From: Pseudomonas sp. P818 | Lineage (GTDB): Bacteria; Pseudomonadota; Gammaproteobacteria; Pseudomonadales; Pseudomonadaceae | Length of the DNA stretch: 64,000 nucleotides | Direction of reading: 5' to 3' | NCBI RefSeq assembly: GCF_000418555.1 | Contig: NZ_ATKM01000004.1 | Span: 25,547-89,546, forward strand | Shown here: piece by piece, positions 1-10,257 of the stretch | Layout: each line of letters opens with the position of its first letter | How positions within the stretch are numbered: the stretch's first letter is position 1 | Position numbers and translations under genes: made by a program | Notes under the pieces: model-generated | Databases searched by the model: none | Seen by the model: only the letters and a program-made list of their open reading frames with translations | What the model was told of the DNA's origin: nothing

Positions 1-951
1 CCTCTGGTGGCGCCAGTAGGACGCTCCGGTCGGCCGGAAACCGGTCGTCAGAGTTTCTCCATCGACGCGGCGAACGAGTTCGACCCGCTGTTCGAAGACA
101 TGTACGACTGGTGCGAACTGCAAGGCCTGGATCTGGACACCCTGATCCACGAAGAAGGCCCGGCGCAGATGGAGATCAACTTCCGCCATGGCGATGCGCT
201 GCATCTGGCCGACCAGATTCTGGTGTTCAAGCGCACCATGCGCGAAGCCGCGCTCAAGCATGACGTGGCCGCCACCTTCATGGCCAAGCCGATCACCGAC
301 GAGCCCGGCAGCGCCATGCACATCCACCAGAGCGTGGTCGACATCAAGACCGGCAAGAACATCTTCTCCAACGACGACGGGACGATGAGCGAGCTGTTCC
401 TGCATCACATCGGTGGCCTGCAGAAGTACATCCCCGAGTTGCTGCCGTTGTTCGCGCCCAACGTCAACTCGTTCCGCCGTTTCCTGCCCGACACCTCGGC
501 GCCGGTGAACGTGGAGTGGGGCGAGGAAAACCGCACCGTGGGCCTGCGCGTGCCGGAGGCCAGCCCGCAGAACCGTCGCGTGGAAAACCGTCTGGCTGGC
601 GCGGACGCCAACCCCTACCTGGTGCTGGCGGCGACGCTGCTGTGCGGCTACATGGGCATGGTCGGCGGGGTCAAACCCGGCGCGCCGGTCAAGGGGCGTG
701 GTTACGAGCGACGCAATCTGCGCCTGCCGGTGACCATCGAGAGCGCCCTGGAGCGCATGGAGGCCTGCAAGGATGCCGAGAAATTCCTCGGCGAGAAGTT
801 CATCCGTGGCTATGTCGCGGTCAAGCGTGCCGAGCACGAGAACTTCAAGCGGGTGATCAGTTCTTGCCATTGCAGGCCGACTCGGTGGGCTGAAGCGGAT
901 CGCCGCCCGGCCCACCCTACAGTGCCGCGAGCCGGCAGGGCCAACAAATAA
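1..951 (+). CDS. spuB: Gamma-glutamylpolyamine synthetase (glutamine synthetase family), 5' end off the window
   Basis: This is the C-terminal two thirds of a glutamine synthetase-fold ligase. The reading frame is open to base 1, so the true start lies outside the window. The family couples glutamate to putrescine or other polyamines using ATP, the first step of the gamma-glutamylation route for polyamine degradation. Visible family marks are the segment around Met-Glu-Ile-Asn-Phe-Arg-His-Gly, the Lys-Pro....Gly-Ser-Ala-Met-His-Ile-His-Gln catalytic strand, and the Asn-Arg-Thr-Val-Gly-Leu-Arg-Val-Pro stretch. spuC follows after 9 bases, which fits the P. aeruginosa spuB-spuC order. The extreme C-terminus is odd. 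After Lys-Arg-Val-Ile-Ser-Ser the usual aromatic ending (Trp-Glu-Arg-Glu...) is missing, and about 30 unrelated residues derived from a REP-like repeat take its place. Whether the enzyme is still active is unknown. Confidence 0.88.
   Translation, partial: PLVAPVGRSGRPETGRQSFSIDAANEFDPLFEDMYDWCELQGLDLDTLIHEEGPAQMEINFRHGDALHLADQILVFKRTMREAALKHDVAATFMAKPITDEPGSAMHIHQSVVDIKTGKNIFSNDDGTMSELFLHHIGGLQKYIPELLPLFAPNVNSFRRFLPDTSAPVNVEWGEENRTVGLRVPEASPQNRRVENRLAGADANPYLVLAATLLCGYMGMVGGVKPGAPVKGRGYERRNLRLPVTIESALERMEACKDAEKFLGEKFIRGYVAVKRAEHENFKRVISSCHCRPTRWAEADRRPAHPTVPRAGRANK
884..916. repeat. REP-like inverted repeat fused into the spuB 3' end
   Basis: The arms GGTGGGC (884-890) and GCCCACC (910-916) face each other across a short GC-rich loop and are followed by CTAC. 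This resembles the 'GTAGGGTGGGC...GCCCACC' palindromes scattered in pseudomonad genomes. It lies inside the spuB reading frame and encodes the abnormal C-terminal tail. Confidence 0.6.
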
Positions 952-960
952 GGTGTGGTA

Positions 961-2334
961 ATGAGCAAGCAAGCGAACAATCCCAAGACAGCCCAATGGC
1001 AGGCCCTGAGCCAGGCCCACCACCTGGCGCCGTTCAGTGACTACAAGCAGCTGGCCGAGAAGGGCCCGCGCATCATCACTGAAGCGAAGGGCGTGCACCT
1101 GTGGGACAGTGAGGGCAACAAGATCCTCGATGGCATGGCCGGCCTGTGGTGCGTGGCTGTGGGCTATGGCCGCGAGGAACTGGTCGAGGCTGCTTCCAAG
1201 CAGATGCGTCAGCTGCCGTTCTACAACACCTTTTTCCAGACCGCCCACCCGCCGGTGCTGGAGTTGGCCCACGCCATCTCCCAACTGGCGCCGGCCGGCA
1301 TGAACCATGTGTTCTTCACCGGTTCGGGCTCCGAAGGCAATGACACCATGCTGCGTCTGGTGCGCCACTACTGGGCGTGCAAGGGGCAGCCTGCGAAGAA
1401 GATCATCATCGGTCGCGAGAACGGCTACCACGGTTCCACTGTGGCCGGCGCCAGCCTCGGCGGCATGAAGTTCATGCACGAGCAGGGCGATCTGCCGATT
1501 CCGGGTATCGCCCATATCCCGCAGCCCTACTGGTTCGGTGAGGGCGGCGACCAATCGCCGGAAGAATTCGGCATCTGGGCCGCCGATCAGCTGGAGAAAA
1601 AGATTCTCGAGCTGGGCGAAGAGAACGTTGCCGCCTTTATCGCCGAGCCGATCCAGGGCGCCGGTGGCGTGATCATCCCGCCCGAGACCTACTGGCCGCG
1701 GATCAAGGAGATCCTGGCCAAGTACGACATCCTGTTCGTCGCCGACGAGGTGATCTGCGGCTTTGGCCGTACCGGCGAATGGTTCGGCAGCCAGTACTAC
1801 GACCTCAAGCCGGACCTGATGACCATCGCCAAGGGCCTTACCAGCGGCTACGTGCCGATGGGCGGACTGATCGTCAGCGACAAGGTGTTCGATGTGATCG
1901 AGGCGCATGGCGATTTCAACCACGGCTTCACCTATTCCGGTCATCCGGTAGCGGCTGCGGTGGGCCTGGAGAACCTGCGCATTCTCAAGGAAGAGGGCAT
2001 CGTCGAGCGGGTGAAGGCGGAAACGGCACCCTATTTGCAGCGTCGTCTGCGTGAGCTGGCGGATCACCCACTGGTGGGCGAAGTGCGCGGCGTCGGCATG
2101 CTCGGCGCCATCGAATTGGTGCAGGACAAGGCGACGCGCAAACGTTATCCGGGTAACAAGGCGGTCGGCATGATCTGCCGCGGCCACTGCTTCAACAACG
2201 GTCTGATCATGCGCGCCGTGGGCGACACCATGATCATCGCGCCGCCTCTGGTGATTAGCCAGGCGGAAATAGACGAACTGGTGGAAAAAGCACGCAAGTG
2301 CCTGGATCTGACCCTGCGTGACCTGGCGGTCTGA
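961..2334 (+). CDS. spuC: Putrescine--pyruvate aminotransferase (class III, PLP-dependent)
   Basis: The gene encodes a 457-residue class III aminotransferase. The family moves the amino group of putrescine (and related diamines) to pyruvate, giving 4-aminobutyraldehyde and alanine. Fold marks are Gly-Ser-Gly-Ser-Glu-Gly-Asn-Asp near residue 120, the Asp-Glu-Val-Ile-Cys-Gly-Phe-Gly-Arg-Thr cofactor-binding segment, and the Schiff-base Lys at about residue 291 in Thr-Ile-Ala-Lys-Gly-Leu-Thr-Ser-Gly. The ATG at 961 is preferred over the GTG six bases upstream because AAGGTG is then well placed as ribosome binding site. It lies 9 bases after spuB and about 130 bases before spuD, consistent with one polyamine-utilisation operon. 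The name rests on sequence type plus neighbours; a general omega-aminotransferase is the alternative. Confidence 0.9.
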   Translation: MSKQANNPKTAQWQALSQAHHLAPFSDYKQLAEKGPRIITEAKGVHLWDSEGNKILDGMAGLWCVAVGYGREELVEAASKQMRQLPFYNTFFQTAHPPVLELAHAISQLAPAGMNHVFFTGSGSEGNDTMLRLVRHYWACKGQPAKKIIIGRENGYHGSTVAGASLGGMKFMHEQGDLPIPGIAHIPQPYWFGEGGDQSPEEFGIWAADQLEKKILELGEENVAAFIAEPIQGAGGVIIPPETYWPRIKEILAKYDILFVADEVICGFGRTGEWFGSQYYDLKPDLMTIAKGLTSGYVPMGGLIVSDKVFDVIEAHGDFNHGFTYSGHPVAAAVGLENLRILKEEGIVERVKAETAPYLQRRLRELADHPLVGEVRGVGMLGAIELVQDKATRKRYPGNKAVGMICRGHCFNNGLIMRAVGDTMIIAPPLVISQAEIDELVEKARKCLDLTLRDLAV

Positions 2335-2372
2335 ATGCCCGCAGTCACGGAAAGTTGTCAGCGGTGCCATGA

Positions 2373-3563
<1,191 letters not shown>

Positions 3564-3580
3564 TCGCAGCAGCAGTACGA

Positions 3581-3602
3581 CCTGGCGGGCACGCCCGCCA
3601 GG
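3581..3602 (+). terminator. Strong hairpin between spuD and spuE (terminator or attenuator)
   Basis: A perfect 10-base stem (CCTGGCGGGC / GCCCGCCAGG, probably opened to a 4-6 base loop) is followed by TTTCTC. It lies 18 bases after the spuD stop. In an operon it could reduce read-through into spuE or protect the spuD message, so that binding protein is made in excess. Confidence 0.65.
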
Positions 3603-3745
3603 TTTCTCATGGACCCTTTACAGGGCCACGATGGCCATCGATGTGCGCGTGTTCAGGCCGAGAGCCTTGGATGATGCCGGTGCGGCTTGATCTGGCAGTC
3701 GCTGATTCCCAACGCGTTTTCCTATAAAGTGCCGCGCTTTTTTAA

Positions 3746-4864
<1,119 letters not shown>

Positions 4865-4917
4865 TCGTTCCTGCCCGGCCGCTGGGGTCGGGCACAATCT
4901 TCCGGGAGTTTTCCTAA

Positions 4918-6072
4918 ATGGCTGTTGCCTCCAGCGCCTACAAAAAAGCCCTCGAGGGAGATCAGACACCCAAAGAGGTGCTGGTCAAGATCGATCGGGT
5001 GACCAAGAAGTTCGACGAGACCGTGGCGGTCGACGACGTCTCGCTGACCATCAACAAGGGCGAGATCTTCGCCCTGCTCGGTGGCTCCGGCTCCGGTAAA
5101 TCCACGCTGCTGCGCATGCTTGCCGGCTTCGAGCGGCCCACCTCCGGGCGCATCATTCTCGATGGTGTCGATATCACCGACATGCCGCCGTACCAGCGGC
5201 CGATCAACATGATGTTCCAGTCCTATGCGCTGTTCCCGCACATGACCGTGGCGCAGAACATCGCCTTCGGCCTGCAGCAGGACAAGCTGCCCAAGGCCGA
5301 GATCGAAGAGCGCGTGGCCGAGATGCTCAAGCTGGTGCACATGACCCAGTACGCCAAGCGCAAGCCGCACCAGCTCTCCGGTGGTCAGCGTCAGCGTGTG
5401 GCCCTGGCCCGCTCCCTGGCCAAGCGTCCCAAGCTGTTGCTGCTCGACGAGCCGATGGGTGCGCTGGACAAGAAGCTGCGTTCGCAGATGCAGCTGGAGC
5501 TGGTAGAGATCATCGAGCGCGTCGGCGTGACCTGCGTGATGGTCACCCATGATCAGGAAGAGGCCATGACCATGGCCCAGCGCATCGCCATCATGCACCT
5601 GGGCTGGATCGCCCAGACCGGCAGCCCGGTGGACATCTACGAGACCCCGACCAGCCGCCTGGTGTGCGAGTTCATCGGCAACGTCAACCTGTTCGACGGC
5701 CAGATCGTCAGCGACGAGGCCGACCACGCGATCATCGATTGTCCGCACCTGGACAAGCCGATCTACATCGGCCACGGCGTCAGTACTCGCGCCGAGAACA
5801 AGTCCGTCAGCTACGCCCTGCGTCCCGAGAAGCTGCTGATGGCCACCGCGCTGCCGGATGACCACGAGCACCCCGAGTACAACTGGAGCCGCGGCCACGT
5901 GCATGACATCGCCTACCTCGGCGGCCATTCGGTGTACCACGTCAAGCTCACCTCCGGGCAGATCGTGCAGTGCTTCATCGCCAACGCCGAGCGCCGCGGC
6001 AAGCGCCCGACCTGGGACGATCCGGTGGTGGTGTACTGGGAAGACGACAGCGGCGTGGTACTGCAATCATGA
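4918..6072 (+). CDS. spuF: Polyamine ABC transporter ATP-binding protein
   Basis: This 384-residue PotA/PotG-type ATPase powers the import complex from the cytoplasmic face. Walker A is Gly-Gly-Ser-Gly-Ser-Gly-Lys-Ser-Thr at residues 55-63. A Q-loop (Phe-Gln-Ser-Tyr-Ala-Leu-Phe-Pro), the signature Leu-Ser-Gly-Gly-Gln-Arg-Gln-Arg, Walker B Leu-Leu-Leu-Leu-Asp-Glu-Pro and an H-loop Thr-His-Asp follow. The C-terminal 130 residues match a TOBE regulatory domain. An N-terminal extension of about 20 residues before the ABC fold is usual for this family. GGGAG precedes the ATG. The stop codon overlaps the spuG start (ATGA), indicating translational coupling. Confidence 0.95.
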   Translation: MAVASSAYKKALEGDQTPKEVLVKIDRVTKKFDETVAVDDVSLTINKGEIFALLGGSGSGKSTLLRMLAGFERPTSGRIILDGVDITDMPPYQRPINMMFQSYALFPHMTVAQNIAFGLQQDKLPKAEIEERVAEMLKLVHMTQYAKRKPHQLSGGQRQRVALARSLAKRPKLLLLDEPMGALDKKLRSQMQLELVEIIERVGVTCVMVTHDQEEAMTMAQRIAIMHLGWIAQTGSPVDIYETPTSRLVCEFIGNVNLFDGQIVSDEADHAIIDCPHLDKPIYIGHGVSTRAENKSVSYALRPEKLLMATALPDDHEHPEYNWSRGHVHDIAYLGGHSVYHVKLTSGQIVQCFIANAERRGKRPTWDDPVVVYWEDDSGVVLQS

Positions 6073-6977
6073 AACCGAGCAAACTGGCGCGCTATCTGCC
6101 CTCCGGGCGGCATGCCGTTATCGGCATTCCGTTCCTCTGGCTGTTCCTGTTCTTCCTGTTGCCCTTCGTCATCGTGCTGAAGATCAGCTTCGCCGAAGCC
6201 GACGTGGCAATTCCGCCCTACACGGAAATCTACCAGTGGGCGGACAACAAGCTGACGCTGCTGCTGAACTTCGGCAACTACATCTTCCTCAGCGAAGATG
6301 CCCTGTACCTGTCGGCCTATCTGGGCTCGCTGCAGATCGCCTTCTTCAGCACGCTGCTGTGTCTGGTGATCGGCTATCCGATGGCCTATGCCATCGCCCG
6401 CGCGCCGAAGGAACGCCAGACCGTTCTGCTGCTGCTGATCATGATGCCGACCTGGACCGCGATCCTGATCCGCGTCTATGCCTGGATGGGCATTCTCGGC
6501 AACAACGGTCTGCTCAACAGCCTACTGTTGGGCATCGGCCTGATCGACTCACCGCTGCAGATCCTCAACACCAACACCGCGGTGTACATCGGCGTGGTCT
6601 ATTCGTACCTGCCGTTCATGATCCTGCCGCTCTATGCCAACCTGGTGAAGCACGATCTCAGCCTGCTGGAAGCTGCCTCCGACCTGGGTTCGAGCAACTT
6701 CAACAACTTCTGGCGGATCACCGTGCCGCTGTCGAAGAACGGCATCATCGCCGGCTCCATGCTGGTGTTCATCCCGGTGGTGGGTGAGTTCGTCATCCCC
6801 GAACTGCTCGGCGGGCCGGAGACCCTGATGATCGGCAAGGTGCTGTGGCAGGAGTTCTTCAACAACCGCGACTGGCCGGTGGCGTCCGCCCTGGCGGTGG
6901 TGATGCTGGCGATCCTGATCGTGCCGATCATCCTGTTCAACCGTAACCAGGCGAAAGAGCTGGAGGGCCGGCCATGA
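6069..6977 (+). CDS. spuG: Polyamine ABC transporter permease
   Basis: This 302-residue PotB/PotH-family membrane subunit has about six membrane segments and the EAA cytoplasmic loop (Leu-Leu-Glu-Ala-Ala-Ser-Asp-Leu-Gly, around residue 200) that docks the ATPase. It overlaps spuF by four bases. The last residues and stop codon (Lys-Glu-Leu-Glu-Gly-Arg-Pro) lie in a segment that is partly repeated just downstream, so the present C-terminus may be the product of a local duplication. Confidence 0.94.
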   Translation: MKPSKLARYLPSGRHAVIGIPFLWLFLFFLLPFVIVLKISFAEADVAIPPYTEIYQWADNKLTLLLNFGNYIFLSEDALYLSAYLGSLQIAFFSTLLCLVIGYPMAYAIARAPKERQTVLLLLIMMPTWTAILIRVYAWMGILGNNGLLNSLLLGIGLIDSPLQILNTNTAVYIGVVYSYLPFMILPLYANLVKHDLSLLEAASDLGSSNFNNFWRITVPLSKNGIIAGSMLVFIPVVGEFVIPELLGGPETLMIGKVLWQEFFNNRDWPVASALAVVMLAILIVPIILFNRNQAKELEGRP

Positions 6978-7056
6978 CTGAGCTAATCGCAATGAGCCCG
7001 TCATCCTGTTCAACCGGCTTTCCAACCAGAAGCGTGGCCAAAGAGCTGGAGGGCCG
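6928..7056. repeat. Imperfect tandem duplication of the spuG 3' end
   Basis: Two blocks recur in the same order: 16 bases beginning TCATCCTGTTCAACCG at 6928 and again at 7001, and 17 bases AAAGAGCTGGAGGGCCG at 6954 and again at 7040. Each pair of blocks is followed by a near-identical CC-ATG context: the spuG stop in copy one and the spuH start in copy two. The spuG coding end and its built-in spuH ribosome-binding region therefore appear twice. Confidence 0.85.
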
Positions 7057-7059
7057 CCC

Positions 7060-7947
7060 ATGAAGCGTTTCAGTTTCTCCAGCATCATGCTCTGGGCGGG
7101 GCTGGCATTCATCTACCTGCCCATGGTCATCCTGGTCATCTACTCGTTCAACGCCTCGCGGCTGGTAACGGTGTGGGGCGGCTGGTCGGTGAAGTGGTAC
7201 GTCGGCCTGCTGGACAACACCCAGCTGATGAACTCGGTGATGCGCTCGCTGGAAATCGCCTGCTACACCGCCATTGCGGCGGTGGCGCTGGGCACCCTGG
7301 CGGCCTTCGTGCTGACCCGCATCACCCACTTCAAGGGACGCACGCTGTTCGGTGGCCTGGTCACCGCGCCGCTGGTGATGCCGGAAGTGATCACCGGTCT
7401 GTCTCTGCTGCTGCTGTTCGTGCTGATGGCACAACTGATCGGCTGGCCGATGCAGCGCGGCATGACCACCATCTGGATCGCCCACACCACCTTCTGCTCG
7501 GCCTATGTGGCCGTGGTGGTGTCGTCGCGTCTGCGTGAGCTGGACATGTCCATCGAAGAGGCGGCCATGGATCTGGGAGCGCGGCCGTGGAAGGTGTTCT
7601 TCCTGATCACCGTGCCGATGATCGCGCCGTCGCTGGCAGCGGGCGCCATGATGTCCTTCGCCCTGTCGCTGGACGACCTGGTGCTGGCCAGCTTCGTCTC
7701 CGGTCCGGGTTCGACCACCCTGCCGATGGAGATCTTCTCCGCCGTGCGCCTGGGGGTCAAACCGGAGATCAACGCGGTGGCCAGCCTGATCCTGCTGGCG
7801 GTGTCGTTCGCCACCTTCCTGGCCTGGTTCTTCGCCCATCGCGCCGAGGAAAAACGCAAGAAGGCCATGCAGCAGGCCATGGACGAGACCGCCAATCCTT
7901 CCTGGCAGCAGGTCATCGACAGCCGTCGCAACCCTGGCAGCAACTGA
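7060..7947 (+). CDS. spuH: Polyamine ABC transporter permease
   Basis: This 295-residue PotC/PotI-family permease is the partner of SpuG. It has six predicted membrane segments and the EAA loop (Ser-Ile-Glu-Glu-Ala-Ala-Met-Asp-Leu-Gly near residue 168). The ATG at 7060 has GGAGGG six bases upstream. In related operons spuG and spuH nearly touch; here 82 bases separate them because of the duplication described at 6928-7056. It is the last gene before a strong terminator and so probably closes the spu operon. Confidence 0.94.
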   Translation: MKRFSFSSIMLWAGLAFIYLPMVILVIYSFNASRLVTVWGGWSVKWYVGLLDNTQLMNSVMRSLEIACYTAIAAVALGTLAAFVLTRITHFKGRTLFGGLVTAPLVMPEVITGLSLLLLFVLMAQLIGWPMQRGMTTIWIAHTTFCSAYVAVVVSSRLRELDMSIEEAAMDLGARPWKVFFLITVPMIAPSLAAGAMMSFALSLDDLVLASFVSGPGSTTLPMEIFSAVRLGVKPEINAVASLILLAVSFATFLAWFFAHRAEEKRKKAMQQAMDETANPSWQQVIDSRRNPGSN

Positions 7948-7965
7948 GCTTCTGGCTGAAAGCAG

Positions 7966-7989
7966 AACGGGCCCGCGGGGCCCGTTTTT
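7966..7989 (+). terminator. Rho-independent terminator after spuH
   Basis: The nine-base stem AACGGGCCC / GGGCCCGTT with a GCG loop is followed by a run of T. It lies 18 bases after the spuH stop and closes the polyamine operon. Confidence 0.9.
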
Positions 7990-8022
7990 CATGGTGTCAC
8001 TGATCGGCGCGGTACCGCGATC

Positions 8023-8047
8023 TGTAGGAGCGGCTTCAGCCGCGAAG
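8023..8047. repeat. Single REP-like palindrome
   Basis: TGTAGGAGCGGCTTCAGCCG followed by CGAAG is the half-unit of the REP family found elsewhere in this window (14151, 60734). The internal CGGCTTCAGCCG folds into a short hairpin. It lies between the spuH terminator and the convergent CYTH gene. Confidence 0.75.
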
Positions 8048-8064
8048 GTTGTGAGGCCCAGCCG

Positions 8065-9429
8065 CTATTTCACCAGCGCCTTCCACCCCTTGAGGCTGCT
8101 GACGATCTGCGTCTGAGTTGCGCGCAATTGGCGCTGCTCGTCGTCCAGCGCCTGCTGCGCCAGTTCGTAGAGCTTGTTCAGCTCGCCATACAGGCGGTCG
8201 ACCTCGGGTACTTCCAGCACGCCACGGGCCAGGCGCAGCCAGACCAGCAGGCGCTCCAGGCGCGGCATCTGCTCGGCCAGATCCTCCGGCTGCTGCTGAT
8301 AGCGACGCAGCTGCAGTGCGGCGCCTTCTTCGCCCAACAGGGTCGGCAGCCAGTTACCCAGCGCGGCAGCGCCCTGGCGGTTACCGCGATTGTTGCGCTC
8401 TGTCGTCCAGCTACGTAGCAGCAGCCAGTGCGACAGCTTCAGCGACAGCAGGCCCCAGCGGCAGCCATCCAGTTCGGCGGCGAATAGCGCGGGAGCATTG
8501 CGCCGCATGCTGTCGTCGTCCTGGCCGGCTGCCAGGCGCGGCCGCCAGTCATCGAGCAGCGCATCGAGTGCTTCACGCAATTCGCGCGAGCTGGCACGCG
8601 GCGCTGCCTGGCCGAGGCTGGCGAGCAGGGCGCGCAGGTCGACCAGTTGCTCCAGCCATTGCTGCAACAGGCTCCAATGGCCGTTCCAGCGATATTGCTC
8701 GGCCAGGCGCTGGCTGGCGCCGAGCAGATGCCAGGCCAGCGCCGCGAAAGCGTCGTCCAGGCTCATCTCGGCCGTCAGCTGGGGAGCCGGCAGGCTCAGG
8801 CTGTAACTGCCGGCATCGAACAGGCGGTAGCCACGCTCGGCCTTGCTGATGTCGCAGGGCATCAGCGGCAGCTCGGCGGCCAGCTCGCAGGCCAGCTCCA
8901 GCAGTGCAGCGGGCTCGCCCTGGCGCAGTTCCAGTTCCAGCTCGCAAATCTCTTCTTCGCCTTCGCCGGCGGTCACCTTGCCCAGGTCCAGAGCGGCCTC
9001 GATGACCACCTTGGCCTTGCCGCGGCCCCAGGCGATCTCGGCCTTCTCACGGACGAAATCGGTGGTGAACAGCGGCTGCAGGGTTTTCTTGTCCAGCTCG
9101 GCCAGGCTGGCCGGCCAGCAGCTGTCGTCGAGCTTTTTCAGGTCGAGCTTGGCCTTGCTCAGGTACCAGTCCCACTCGTTGCGCTCGGACAGGCCGGCAA
9201 CGCTCTGGCCGCGGCTTTTCAGGGTCTGGATGAATTGTTCGCCATCGCGGCGCAGGCGCAGGGCGACCTTGGCATTGGCCAGGTCGCGATCCGGCGTGTC
9301 GTAGTACTGATTGAACAGCTCGCCGCGCTGCCAGCCGCTCTTGTTGCGCTTTTTCAGCAGCGGATGCTCGCGCAGGGCGGCCAGGGTGGCGCGGCTGGCG
9401 CGCAGTTTGATTTCGGTTTCTTTGACCAT
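8065..9429 (-). CDS. CYTH and CHAD domain protein, probable inorganic triphosphatase
   Basis: This 454-residue cytoplasmic protein has two domains. The N-terminus has the Glu-Thr-Glu-Ile-Lys (ExExK) signature of CYTH tunnel enzymes and further basic and acidic strand pairs to about residue 200. Residues 225-454 form a His/Arg-rich all-helical CHAD domain, a fold linked to polyphosphate binding. Characterised CYTH-CHAD proteins such as E. coli YgiF hydrolyse inorganic triphosphate. The gene is divergent from the DUF47 and PiT phosphate genes, which supports a role in phosphate or polyphosphate handling. The ATG at 9429 directly starts the CYTH motif, so the start is secure. The exact substrate is inferred. 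Confidence 0.85.
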   Translation of the reverse strand: MVKETEIKLRASRATLAALREHPLLKKRNKSGWQRGELFNQYYDTPDRDLANAKVALRLRRDGEQFIQTLKSRGQSVAGLSERNEWDWYLSKAKLDLKKLDDSCWPASLAELDKKTLQPLFTTDFVREKAEIAWGRGKAKVVIEAALDLGKVTAGEGEEEICELELELRQGEPAALLELACELAAELPLMPCDISKAERGYRLFDAGSYSLSLPAPQLTAEMSLDDAFAALAWHLLGASQRLAEQYRWNGHWSLLQQWLEQLVDLRALLASLGQAAPRASSRELREALDALLDDWRPRLAAGQDDDSMRRNAPALFAAELDGCRWGLLSLKLSHWLLLRSWTTERNNRGNRQGAAALGNWLPTLLGEEGAALQLRRYQQQPEDLAEQMPRLERLLVWLRLARGVLEVPEVDRLYGELNKLYELAQQALDDEQRQLRATQTQIVSSLKGWKALVK

Positions 9430-9541
9430 GGTCGAGAGCTAGATAGCCTTTTATGAAAATGTGACAGACCGATGACGCGTGCTGGCGAATGACGAAGCCG
9501 GTCCCTATACTTGCGGCCTTCTCAAAACGGGGGCTTACCCT

Positions 9542-10219
9542 ATGCCTATCAATCCCTTTGTCAGCCTGTTCGGCCGTTCACCCATCGGCCCCATGCAACA
9601 GCATATCGCCAAGGCCCACGAGTGCGCGGCGAACCTGGTGCCCTTCTTCGAAGCCGTGATGGCCGAGGATTGGGCCAAGGTGGAACAGGTACAACAGGAG
9701 ATGTCCCGGCTGGAGCACGAGGCCGACAAGCTGAAGAAAAGCGTGCGCCTGCACCTGCCCAAGAGCCTGTTTCTGCCGGTGCCGCGTTCGGACCTGCTTG
9801 AGCTGCTCAGTGTACAGGACAAAGTCGCCAACCGTGCCAAGGACATCGCCGGCCTGATGCTCGGCCGTCAGATGGCCATTCCGCAGCCGCTGCAGCCGCT
9901 GATGCGTACCTACGTACAGCGCAGTGTGGACGCCAGCGCCCAGGCGCTGAAGGCAATGAACGAATTGGACGAGCTGCTCGAGACCGGTTTCGCCGGCCGT
10001 GAAGCGGTGCTGGTGGAAACCCTGATCGAGGAGCTCGGGTCGATCGAGAACGACACCGACCGCCTGCAGATCGAGGTCCGCCGCAACCTGTTCAAGCTGG
10101 AGAAGGACCTTCCTCCGGTCGATGTGATGTTCCTCTATCAGATCATCGACTGGATCGGCGACGTCGCCGACCGTGCCCAACGAGTGGGCAACCGACTGGA
10201 ACAACTGCTGGCGCGCTAA
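9542..10219 (+). CDS. DUF47 (TIGR00153) phosphate-transport accessory protein
   Basis: This 225-residue all-helical protein of the PhoU-like DUF47 family starts Met-Pro-Ile-Asn-Pro-Phe. Members are commonly encoded just upstream of a PiT phosphate permease and are thought to regulate it. Long amphipathic helices carry clustered acidic residues (for example Glu-Leu-Asp-Glu-Leu-Leu-Glu and Ile-Glu-Asn-Asp-Thr-Asp), matching the metal-binding helices of PhoU relatives. The ATG at 9542 gives the usual family length; an upstream in-frame extension has no family character. The PiT gene starts 38 bases downstream. Confidence 0.9.
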   Translation: MPINPFVSLFGRSPIGPMQQHIAKAHECAANLVPFFEAVMAEDWAKVEQVQQEMSRLEHEADKLKKSVRLHLPKSLFLPVPRSDLLELLSVQDKVANRAKDIAGLMLGRQMAIPQPLQPLMRTYVQRSVDASAQALKAMNELDELLETGFAGREAVLVETLIEELGSIENDTDRLQIEVRRNLFKLEKDLPPVDVMFLYQIIDWIGDVADRAQRVGNRLEQLLAR

Positions 10220-10257
10220 GCGCCAGTGTCCTTTCTGGGATCTACGGAAACTAATTT

